Shown: in pieces, positions 27,179 through 36,081 of the stretch | Layout: each line of letters starts with the position of its first letter | Numbering within the stretch: the first letter of the stretch is position 1 | Source: Marinilabiliaceae bacterium | GTDB lineage: Bacteria; Bacteroidota; Bacteroidia; Bacteroidales; Marinilabiliaceae | Direction: 5' to 3' | DNA: 64,000 nucleotides | NCBI GenBank assembly: GCA_009777175.1 | Contig: WRMI01000008.1 | Span: 1-64,000 of the forward strand | The notes under the pieces: generated by a model | Seen by the model: only the letters and a program-made list of their open reading frames with translations | What the model was told of the DNA's origin: nothing | The model's database searches: none | Made by a program: the position numbers and the translations under genes

Positions 27179-28261
27179 ATGGCAAACACTAATTTATCAA
27201 ACGCAAGAATAGCAAAAAACGATGAGTTTTATACTCAGTTTTATGATATTGAGAAAGAAATTAATGCCTATTTAGATTACGACCCTAATGTTTTCGCAGG
27301 GAAAACCATTCTATGCCCGTGCGATGACCCTTACGAAAGCAACTTTTTTAAATATTTTGTTTTATATTTTAGCGAATTAAAACTTAAAAAACTTATTGCA
27401 ACATGCTACGTAGGTTCTCCCATTTCCAACAAAGAAGTTTCTCTATTTCCCGAAGAAAGCGAAGAAAATAAAACTACCAAAAATCCGCACAAAATCGAAA
27501 TTACCGAAATTCCCGATTTGAACAAAGACGGTGTGGTAAATTTATACGATGTTCAATTACTTCTTGCAAGTGATAGAAACCATTTAACAAGATTAGAAGA
27601 TGATGGCGATTTTAGAAGTGAAGAAATAACAAAATTAAGAGACGAAGCAGATATGATTGTTACAAATCCTCCATTTTCGCTATTTAGAGAATTTTTATCG
27701 TGGATAACTGAGGCAAATACAGAGTTTTTGATTATTGGAAGTATAAATTCCATAACATATAAAGAAGTTTTTCCCTTAATTAGAGAAAATAAAATGTGGT
27801 TAGGAAATGGTTTTCAAAAAGGAAATGCTTTTTTTTCAATACCATTTGCTAAAAAATACGCTGATGGAGTTTATAATTCTGAAACTGGTTTAGTAAAGTT
27901 TCGGAATTGTTGTTGGTTTACAAACCTTGAACACGGCAGACGCCACCAACCAATGCCGCTTATGACTACGGAAAAAATTTTACGTTATAACAATAAGATG
28001 AAAGGAAAACAATCTTATGATAAATATGATAACTATAATGCAATAGAAGTGCCGTTTACAGAATTGATTCCTAGCGATTATGATGGCATAATGGGGGTAC
28101 CTGTTAGTTTTCTGGATAGATATTGTCCCGAACAATTTGAAATTTTGGGAAAAACAAACAACAAAGAGCATGCGAAAGGATTTTTAATTGGAAATGACCC
28201 AACAGCAATGATTCATGGTAAGAAACTTTACCACAGAATTTTAATTAAACATAAAAAATAA
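27179..28261 (+). CDS. EcoRI-type adenine-specific DNA methyltransferase, copy 1
   Basis: NPPF motif in 'DMIVTNPPFSLFREFL'; 'DEFYTQFYDIEKEI'; near-identical N-terminus to copies 2 and 3. Confidence 0.83.
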   Translation: MANTNLSNARIAKNDEFYTQFYDIEKEINAYLDYDPNVFAGKTILCPCDDPYESNFFKYFVLYFSELKLKKLIATCYVGSPISNKEVSLFPEESEENKTTKNPHKIEITEIPDLNKDGVVNLYDVQLLLASDRNHLTRLEDDGDFRSEEITKLRDEADMIVTNPPFSLFREFLSWITEANTEFLIIGSINSITYKEVFPLIRENKMWLGNGFQKGNAFFSIPFAKKYADGVYNSETGLVKFRNCCWFTNLEHGRRHQPMPLMTTEKILRYNNKMKGKQSYDKYDNYNAIEVPFTELIPSDYDGIMGVPVSFLDRYCPEQFEILGKTNNKEHAKGFLIGNDPTAMIHGKKLYHRILIKHKK

Positions 28262-28284
28262 AACAGAAATTGTAAAAAAAACAC

Positions 28285-28292
28285 TATATTTG
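28285..28292 (+). promoter_or_regulatory. Bacteroidetes -7 element (TATATTTG), methyltransferase copy 2
   Basis: Same leader as copy 1. Confidence 0.5.
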
Positions 28293-28327
28293 CAAAAATT
28301 TTTTTCAAATCTTAAATATCTAAAATT

Positions 28328-29422
28328 ATGGCAAACACTAATTTATCAAACGCAAGAATAGCAAAAAACGATGAGTTTTATACTCAGTTTTATGATATTG
28401 AGAAAGAAATCAATGCATATTTAGACTACGACCCTAATGTTTTTGCAGGGAAAACTATTCTATGCCCCTGCGATGACCCTTTCGAAAGCAACTTTTTTAA
28501 GTTTTTTGCCTTATGCTTTCAAGAATTAAAACTTAAAAAACTTATTGCAACATGCTACAAAGGGTCGCCAATTTCAAACAAACAACTCTCTTTATTTGAT
28601 GATGAGAGTGCTGAAAACAAAACTTCACGAAATCCTCACAAAATAGAAATTACCGAAATCCCCGATTTAAATAATGATGGAGTTGTAAATCTGTACGATG
28701 TAAAATTACTATTAGCAAGTGATAGAAACCATTTAACAAGATTGGAAGATGATGGTGATTTTAGAAGCGAAGAAGTAACAAAATTAAGAGACGAAGCAGA
28801 TATGATTGTTACAAATCCACCATTTTCGCTGTTTCGAGAATTTTTAACTTGGATAACAGAGGCAAATAAAGAGTTTTTGATTATTGGAAATAAAAATTGT
28901 ATCACATATAAAGAAGTTTTCCCTTTATTCAAAGATAATAAACTTTGGATAGGTGCTATGCCAATGGGGAAAGATTTATTATTTGAGGTGCCTGATAAAT
29001 ATGAAAAAAAAATGCTTCTCGAAGGAAAAGAAGGTAGTAATTATAAAATTGTAGACGGCAAAATTTTCGGTAGGTCGGCATCTGTTTGGTTTACAAACCT
29101 TGAACACGATAGACGTCATCGACCAATGCCACTTATGTCAATGAAAGACAATTTAAAATTTAACAAGAAAATAAGAGGCAAAGAATCGTACGACAAGTAC
29201 GATAACTATGATGCAATAGAAGTCCCCGCTACAGATGCCATACCAAGCGATTACGAAGGCGTTATGGGCGTGCCAATTAGTTTTTTGGATAGATATTGTC
29301 CCGAGCAATTTGAGATTTTAGGAGAAATGGTTTCTACAACAATTGACGCGTATAATTTTGGTTATCCGTATGTTAATGGAGAAAAAAAATATGCAAGAAT
29401 TTTAATTAAACATAAAAAATAA
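28328..29422 (+). CDS. EcoRI-type adenine-specific DNA methyltransferase, copy 2
   Basis: As copy 1, with a different central and C-terminal segment. Confidence 0.83.
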   Translation: MANTNLSNARIAKNDEFYTQFYDIEKEINAYLDYDPNVFAGKTILCPCDDPFESNFFKFFALCFQELKLKKLIATCYKGSPISNKQLSLFDDESAENKTSRNPHKIEITEIPDLNNDGVVNLYDVKLLLASDRNHLTRLEDDGDFRSEEVTKLRDEADMIVTNPPFSLFREFLTWITEANKEFLIIGNKNCITYKEVFPLFKDNKLWIGAMPMGKDLLFEVPDKYEKKMLLEGKEGSNYKIVDGKIFGRSASVWFTNLEHDRRHRPMPLMSMKDNLKFNKKIRGKESYDKYDNYDAIEVPATDAIPSDYEGVMGVPISFLDRYCPEQFEILGEMVSTTIDAYNFGYPYVNGEKKYARILIKHKK

Positions 29423-29425
29423 CCC

Positions 29426-29433
29426 TATATTTG
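29426..29433 (+). promoter_or_regulatory. Bacteroidetes -7 element (TATATTTG), methyltransferase copy 3
   Basis: Same leader; begins 4 nt after the copy 2 stop codon. Confidence 0.5.
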
Positions 29434-29468
29434 CAAAATTTTTTTTCAAAACTTAAATATCTAAAATT

Positions 29469-30662
29469 ATGGCTAACACTAATTTATCAAACGCAAAAAG
29501 CGCAAAAAACGATGAGTTTTATACTCAATTTTACGATATTGAGAAAGAAATCAATGCATATTTAGACTACGACCCTAATGTTTTTGCAGGGAAAACTATT
29601 CTTTGTCCCTGCGATGACCCCTACGAAAGCAACTTCTTTAAATATTTTGCGCTTTGTTTTCAAGAATTAAAACTTAAAAAACTTATTGCAACCTGCTACA
29701 AAGGTTCGCCAATTGCAAACAAACAACTCTCTTTGTTTGATGATGAGAGCGCTGAAAACAAAACAACACGCAATCCTCACAAAATAGAAATTACCGAAAT
29801 CCCTGATTTAAATCAAGACGGAGTGGTCAATTTATATGATGTTCAATTACTACTTGCAAGCGACAGAAACCATTTAACACGTCTACAGGAAGATGGCGAT
29901 TTTAGAAGTGAAGAAGTGACAAAATTAAGAGACGAAGCTGATATGATTGTTACAAATCCACCATTTTCGCTATTTAGAGAATTTTTAACTTGGATAACAG
30001 AGGCAAATAAAGAGTTTTTGATTATTGGAAATATGAACGCAATTACCTACAAAGAAGTTTTTCCTTTAATTAAAGAGAATAAAATGTGGATGGGCGCAAC
30101 TATTCATAGTGGCGATAGAGAATTTGCTGTTCCTGATGACTATCCGCTTTATGCAGCGGGATATAGAATCGATGAAAAAGGAAAAAAATATATACGGATA
30201 AAGGGCGTTAGATGGTTCACAAATCTTGACCATGGCAGACGCCACCGACAACTGCCACTCATGACTATGGCAAAAAATTTGCGTTATAACAATAAGATGA
30301 AAGGCAAACAATCTTATGATAAATATGATAACTATGACGCAATAGAAGTCCCCGCAACGGATACCATACCAAGCGATTACGAAGGCATTATGGGAGTGCC
30401 AATCAGTTTTTTGGATAAATATTGTCCAGAACAATTTCAAATTGTTGGGTTGGGAAATAGTCGAGATAATTTTACTCCAAATAAAGATTATATCAATCCC
30501 AAAAAGGTGTTAAAAGATGGTTCTATTCACAATGGTGGAGCAATTAATTGTGTGTTGGCAATTGAAACAGAAAAAAAACCTATTGGGGAAATTTACTATA
30601 CGAGCGAGAATAGTAAATTTTTACTTCCTCCTTATGCTCGTATTCTTATAAAAAAATCTTAA
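29469..30662 (+). CDS. EcoRI-type adenine-specific DNA methyltransferase, copy 3
   Basis: As copy 1, with a longer and different C-terminal segment. Confidence 0.83.
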   Translation: MANTNLSNAKSAKNDEFYTQFYDIEKEINAYLDYDPNVFAGKTILCPCDDPYESNFFKYFALCFQELKLKKLIATCYKGSPIANKQLSLFDDESAENKTTRNPHKIEITEIPDLNQDGVVNLYDVQLLLASDRNHLTRLQEDGDFRSEEVTKLRDEADMIVTNPPFSLFREFLTWITEANKEFLIIGNMNAITYKEVFPLIKENKMWMGATIHSGDREFAVPDDYPLYAAGYRIDEKGKKYIRIKGVRWFTNLDHGRRHRQLPLMTMAKNLRYNNKMKGKQSYDKYDNYDAIEVPATDTIPSDYEGIMGVPISFLDKYCPEQFQIVGLGNSRDNFTPNKDYINPKKVLKDGSIHNGGAINCVLAIETEKKPIGEIYYTSENSKFLLPPYARILIKKS

Positions 30663-30674
30663 AAGAAAATAAAT

Positions 30675-31838
30675 ATGATAACAACTCTTAGAACAGAAAT
30701 TACAGTTAAAGATATTTGTGATGGTTTTGTATATAACGAACTTGAAGGAAAAGGTCTGTTTGGTCTTTCAGGTAAATTAACCATTCAACCCGAATATCAA
30801 CGAAATTACATTTATGCCGATGGCAAAAAAGATGTAGCGGTTATTGAATCAATACTTAAAGGCTATCCCTTGGGTTTAATCTATTTCAACAAAGTAACCG
30901 ATAGCAAATTTGAAGTATTAGACGGACAACAGCGCATTACGAGTTTTGGACGATTTGTAACCAACAAACTTGCAATCAATGATGATAATGGATTGCAACA
31001 AAAATTCAGCAGTATTGCAGCCGACAAACAAGAAAAGATTTTAAAAACCAAACTTCTTATTTATGAATGCGAAGGAACAGAAAGTGAAATAAAGGATTGG
31101 TTTCGGACTATAAATATAGCAGGTGTTCCGCTTAATAATCAAGAATTGTTAAATGCTGTATATTCTGGTCCCTTTGTAACGCTAGGAAAAGAGGAATTTA
31201 GCAATAGTCAAAATGTAAATATAAAACAATGGAGTGATTACATATCAGGAAGTGCAAATCGTCAAGATTTTTTTGAACGTGCATTAGATTGGGTAAGTAA
31301 AAGAAATATAGGTGATTATATGAGTCGTCACCGTTATGATAATAATATAACAGAATTAAAAAACTATTTTAATAGCGTAATAGATTGGGTTTCAACTGTT
31401 TTTACAGATGTTGAGAGTGAAATGCGTGGTCTTGAGTGGGGTCGATTATATGAAACTTATAGCAGGCAGCCTTATAGTCCGCAAGAAGTGTCCGAGCAAG
31501 TTAAAAAACTATATGCCGACCCGTACGTTAAAAATCGAAAAGGAATTTTTGAATATATTTTGGGCGGTTCAACTGATACAAAATTGCTCGATGTTCGTGT
31601 TTTTGATGTTGCAACCAAAAATTCTGTATATGCAAAACAAACAACAGATGCAGAAGAAAAAGGTATTTCAAATTGTCCACTTTGCGCTATAGGTCACGAT
31701 TCGAACAAGCTTAAAATTTGGAAAATAAACGAGATGGATGCCGATCACGTTACGGCATGGAGTAGAGGCGGCGCAACAGACCCCAACAATTGCCAAATGT
31801 TGTGCAAAACACATAATCGCGCAAAAGGGAATAGATAA
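30675..31838 (+). CDS. DUF262 (GmrSD/ParB-like) + HNH endonuclease domain protein
   Basis: '[33 protein letters not shown]...[11 protein letters not shown]'; C-terminal CPLC...[31 protein letters not shown]. Confidence 0.83.
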   Translation: MITTLRTEITVKDICDGFVYNELEGKGLFGLSGKLTIQPEYQRNYIYADGKKDVAVIESILKGYPLGLIYFNKVTDSKFEVLDGQQRITSFGRFVTNKLAINDDNGLQQKFSSIAADKQEKILKTKLLIYECEGTESEIKDWFRTINIAGVPLNNQELLNAVYSGPFVTLGKEEFSNSQNVNIKQWSDYISGSANRQDFFERALDWVSKRNIGDYMSRHRYDNNITELKNYFNSVIDWVSTVFTDVESEMRGLEWGRLYETYSRQPYSPQEVSEQVKKLYADPYVKNRKGIFEYILGGSTDTKLLDVRVFDVATKNSVYAKQTTDAEEKGISNCPLCAIGHDSNKLKIWKINEMDADHVTAWSRGGATDPNNCQMLCKTHNRAKGNR

Positions 31839-32006
31839 AATGATTGAAATGAATTAGAAAGTAATAAGATGTGAGTAAAGATTTGTGTACTTTGTGATTG
31901 AGAACAGAATCAGGCGCACAATATAAAGCGAGTAATTTATAACCATTTATACTAAAACTAAAACAATTACGTTTCATCGTTAAAATCATTATAAATAAGA
32001 AATAAT

Positions 32007-32927
32007 ATGAAAAAAATTTTAGTAGCCACCGAGAAACCGTTTGCAAAAGTAGCGGTAGATGGCATAAGAAAAATTGTAGAAGATGCGGGTCATAAACTCG
32101 AACTTCTTGAAAAATATACTTCAGAAGCAGAACTTTTGGCAGCAGTTGCCGAAGTAGACGCAATGATTGTCCGTTCTGATATTGTAAATCAAAATGTTGT
32201 GAATGCGGCAAAAAACCTGAAAATAGTTGTTAGAGCCGGTGCAGGTTTCGACAATTTAGACCTCAAAGCGTGTAGCGAGAAAAATATTGTCGCCATGAAC
32301 ACACCCGGACAAAATTCAAACGCAGTTGCAGAACTTGCCTTTGGTTTGATGATTTACGGAATTAGAAAACTCTTTAATGGTAAATCAGGAACCGAACTTC
32401 GCGACAAAAACATCGGAATTCATGCCTACGGAAATGTAGGATATTACGTTGCCCAAATTGCAAAAGGTTTCGGTATGAAAGTTTATGCCTTCGACCCATA
32501 CGTATGTTCTGAAAAAATGAAAGCCGAAGGTATTATTCCCGTTGAAACCGTTGAGGAATTGTACAAAACGTGCGAATTTATTTCTTTGCATATTCCTGCA
32601 ACCGAACAAACAAAAAAATCTATCAACAAAAAACTTTTGTCGTTAATGCCAAAAGGTGCTGTATTGGTAAATACTGCCCGTAAAGAAGTTATCAACGAAG
32701 AAGAATTAGTTGAAACAATGAGTGACCGCTCTGATTTAATCTATCTTTCAGATATGGAGACAAGTAACAAAGCTGTTTTTGCCGAAAAATTTGCAGGACG
32801 TTACTTTTTCACACCGAAAAAGATGGGTGCTCAAACATCAGAAGCAAATATTAATGCAGGTATGGCAGCAGCACGACAAATCGTTGATTTTTTTGCAACC
32901 GGAAATGAAACTTTCAGAGTGAATTAG
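32007..32927 (+). CDS. serA: D-3-phosphoglycerate dehydrogenase-like D-isomer 2-hydroxyacid dehydrogenase
   Basis: NAD-binding GIHAYGNVGYYVAQIAKGFGMKVYAFDP; 'LVNTARKEVINEEEL'. Confidence 0.85.
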   Translation: MKKILVATEKPFAKVAVDGIRKIVEDAGHKLELLEKYTSEAELLAAVAEVDAMIVRSDIVNQNVVNAAKNLKIVVRAGAGFDNLDLKACSEKNIVAMNTPGQNSNAVAELAFGLMIYGIRKLFNGKSGTELRDKNIGIHAYGNVGYYVAQIAKGFGMKVYAFDPYVCSEKMKAEGIIPVETVEELYKTCEFISLHIPATEQTKKSINKKLLSLMPKGAVLVNTARKEVINEEELVETMSDRSDLIYLSDMETSNKAVFAEKFAGRYFFTPKKMGAQTSEANINAGMAAARQIVDFFATGNETFRVN

Positions 32928-33064
32928 TGGTTAGTGAATTAGTGATTAGTTGTTAGTGGTTAGCGGTTAGTGGTTAGTGATTAGTGATTAGTGGTTAGTG
33001 GTTAGCGGTTAGTGATTAGTGATTAGTAGTTAGTCATTAGTGGTTAGTGGTTAGCGGTTAGTAA
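32919..33064 (+). repeat. Heptanucleotide array GTGGTTA/GTGATTA
   Basis: Tandem 7-bp units beginning in the last codons of serA (GTG AAT TAG). Confidence 0.85.
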
Positions 33065-33093
33065 TGGGAAGTCAGTGGCAAGATGTTAGATAA

Positions 33094-33790
33094 CTAAATA
33101 CTGAAAACTGAATACTAAATACTGAAAACTGAAAACTGAAAACTGAATACTAAATACTGAAAACTGAATACTGAATACTGAATACTGAATACTGAATACT
33201 GAATACTAAATACTGAATACTGAAAATTGAATACTAAATACTGAAAACTGAATACTAAATACTGAAAACTGAAAACTGAATACTGAAAACTGAATACTAA
33301 ATACTGAAAACTGAAAACTGAATACTGAATACTAAATACTGAAAACTGAATACTAAATACTGAATACTAAATACTGAAAACTGAAAACTGAATACTAAAT
33401 ACTGAAAACTGAATACTAAATACTGAAAACTAAATACTGAATACTGAAAACTGAAAACTGAATGCTAAATACTGAATACTGAAAACTGAAAACTGAATAC
33501 TAAATACTGAAAACTGAATACTAAATACTGAAAACTGAAAACTGAAAACTGAATACTGAATACTAAATACTGAATACTGAAAACTGAATACTAAATACTG
33601 AAAACTGAATACTAAATACTGAAAACTGAAAACTGAATACTGAAAACTGAATACTAAATACTGAAAACTGAAAACTGAAAACTGAATACTAAATACTGAA
33701 AACTGAAAACTGAAAACTGAATACTAAATACTGAAAACTGAATACTAAATACTGAAAACTGAATACTGAATACTGAATACTAAATACTAA
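33094..33790 (+). repeat. Heptanucleotide array CTGAATA/CTAAATA/CTGAAAA
   Basis: About 700 bp of contiguous degenerate 7-bp units with a frequent 21-bp higher-order order. Confidence 0.95.
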
Positions 33791-33796
33791 AAATAT

Positions 33797-34114
33797 ATGG
33801 ACACATTATTATTATCGGTCGTTATAGGAATTGTAGTAGGTATTATTGACATTATTCCTATGGTGATTCAGAAATTGGATAAACGAGCAACAATTTCGGC
33901 TTTTTTACAATACTTTTTTGTCTCGATTATCATTGTGAATATTGATTTGCCACACATTGTTTGGTGGCTGCAAGGAGGATTAATTTCTGTTGCATTGGCT
34001 TTGCCGGTTGTTGCTTTGGTCTCTGCACAGGACAAGAAAGCCGTCCCTATTATTTTGACTATGGCAGCCGTTTTGGGAACTTTGATTAGTATTGCCGGAC
34101 ATTTCTTGAAGTGA
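33797..34114 (+). CDS. Small integral membrane protein
   Basis: 105 aa, several hydrophobic segments. Confidence 0.6.
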   Translation: MDTLLLSVVIGIVVGIIDIIPMVIQKLDKRATISAFLQYFFVSIIIVNIDLPHIVWWLQGGLISVALALPVVALVSAQDKKAVPIILTMAAVLGTLISIAGHFLK

Positions 34115-34268
34115 AACAGACAATAGCCTTTGTGCGACTTCGAGGTAAAATTTTTTTGTAAGAAATCCAAAAAAATTATAACTTTGTTCTCAAAATTACA
34201 CAATATTATTTTGAAAAATTAGTTTTACTTTTATTGAAAAGTAGAATATTAATTTATAATAAAATAAC

Positions 34269-35174
34269 ATGAAAATAGAGAAATTGATAATTTCAATAGT
34301 GCTTTATTCAATGTTTATGGCACTTCCCGCGCAAGAGTTTCGTTGTATGGTTCAGGTTTCTGCGCCAAGTATTCAAGGTACTAATCGCGCTATTTTTGAA
34401 GATATGCAAAAAACAATCCTCGAATTTATGAATAATCAACAGTGGACAGACAATATCTTTAAAACCGAAGAACGAATAGATTGCAGTATCCTTATTAATA
34501 TCAGGGAACAACTCGGTTCGGATGAATTCAAAGGCACAATGCAGATTCAGGCACGAAGACCTGTCTATAATTCGGGATATAATACATTAATGTTGAATCT
34601 CCAAGATGATAATGTAAGTTTCAGATACATTGAGTATCAGTCGCTTATCTATAATCCAAACAGCATTGAATCAAATTTGGTTGCAATACTTTCTTATTAT
34701 GCTTTTATAATTTTGGGTTATGATTATGATTCTTTTAGTTTGCGGGGCGGGACTCCATACTTTCAGAAGGCTCAAAATATTGTCAATTTAGCACAAAGTT
34801 CACGTGAGGGAGGTTGGAGTTCTTTTGATGGCACAAAAAACCGTTATTGGTTGGTAGAAAACCTTTTGAACGAAAATCATTCGCAATTTAGGCAGTTTAT
34901 GTATCAATATCATCGTCGCGGACTTGACATGATGTCCGAAAAACCAGACGAAGGACGAGCCGCAATGGCAACCGGATTTGAACAAGTGCAAAGAGTTTAT
35001 CGACAACGACCTACATCATACGTTTTAATTGCTTTTTTTGACGCAAAAAGAGAAGAACTCCTTAACGTTTTTAAACAGTCCCCTTCCATTGAAAAGGGAA
35101 AAGTTGTTACTCTATTATCAGAAATAGACCCTGCGCATTCTTCTAAATATCAACAATTGTTGTCCGACAAATAG
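34269..35174 (+). CDS. DUF4835 family secreted protein
   Basis: Signal peptide; 'QEFRCMVQVSAPSIQGTNRAIFEDMQKTILEFMNNQQWTDN'. Confidence 0.8.
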   Translation: MKIEKLIISIVLYSMFMALPAQEFRCMVQVSAPSIQGTNRAIFEDMQKTILEFMNNQQWTDNIFKTEERIDCSILINIREQLGSDEFKGTMQIQARRPVYNSGYNTLMLNLQDDNVSFRYIEYQSLIYNPNSIESNLVAILSYYAFIILGYDYDSFSLRGGTPYFQKAQNIVNLAQSSREGGWSSFDGTKNRYWLVENLLNENHSQFRQFMYQYHRRGLDMMSEKPDEGRAAMATGFEQVQRVYRQRPTSYVLIAFFDAKREELLNVFKQSPSIEKGKVVTLLSEIDPAHSSKYQQLLSDK

Positions 35175-35181
35175 AATAATT

Positions 35182-36075
35182 ATGCAAAAAGGTATTTTTG
35201 AAAACCTAAAACCTTCGCTGCAACTTCTTTTACTTTTTATAACCATTGGCGTTTCTATGGTTATCATTTATTTGATAGGAATGGCTATATTTATGATATT
35301 TACGGGAGTTGACAATTCTTTGTTGGCATTATCTTCTACAAGTTCACTTAGATATCTACAAATTGTGCAAAGTATTGGCGTATTTATAGTTCCGCCTTTG
35401 ATAGTTGCTTTTTTTGTCTCAAAAAGTTTGTTTAAATGGCTTGGTTTCGAAAAGCCAAAATTGATAATGATTTTTTTCACACTTGCACTTATATTAGTTT
35501 GTCAACCAATGATTTCGTTTCTTACCGAACTAAATATGTCAATGGATTTTCCTCAATTTTTAAAATCGTGGGAAGTAAAAATAAGAATGCAAGAAGATGT
35601 GAACAATAATTTGCTTTTCAGGCTTTTAGATACAAATCAACCTGTTACTATTCTTTTAAATGCTTTTATAATTGTAATATTAGCGGCTTTTGGTGAAGAA
35701 ATGCTTTTTAGAGGAACGATACAGCCTTTGCTTGGTAAAATATTTAAGAACAGCCACTTAGCAGTTTTGACCACTGCTTTTTTATTTAGTTTTATTCATT
35801 TTCAGTTTTTGACATTCCTTCCACGATTTATACTCGGTGTTTTGATGGGATATTTGTTTGTTTTCACTAAAAATCTTTGGTATCCAATTACAGCACATTT
35901 TTTTAATAATTTGATGTCATTCCTCGTTTTCTATTATTATAGATATACACAACCAGAAATTAATCCATTTCAAACAGAAGGGGAGAAGTTTGGAACATTA
36001 ATGATTATTTTAAGTTTTGTTACTGTGGGAGTTGTGGGGTGGATATTTTTTAAATTTCGGAAACGTGACTCTTAA
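35182..36075 (+). CDS. CPBP family intramembrane (CAAX-type) protease
   Basis: 'FGEEMLFRGTIQPLL', 'FSFIHFQF', 'PITAHFFNN' motifs in a multi-TM protein. Confidence 0.85.
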   Translation: MQKGIFENLKPSLQLLLLFITIGVSMVIIYLIGMAIFMIFTGVDNSLLALSSTSSLRYLQIVQSIGVFIVPPLIVAFFVSKSLFKWLGFEKPKLIMIFFTLALILVCQPMISFLTELNMSMDFPQFLKSWEVKIRMQEDVNNNLLFRLLDTNQPVTILLNAFIIVILAAFGEEMLFRGTIQPLLGKIFKNSHLAVLTTAFLFSFIHFQFLTFLPRFILGVLMGYLFVFTKNLWYPITAHFFNNLMSFLVFYYYRYTQPEINPFQTEGEKFGTLMIILSFVTVGVVGWIFFKFRKRDS

Positions 36076-36081
36076 AATGCA

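Noticed and set aside
33094-33790. CRISPR array
   Set aside because: Units are contiguous 7-mers without unique spacers; no cas genes seen
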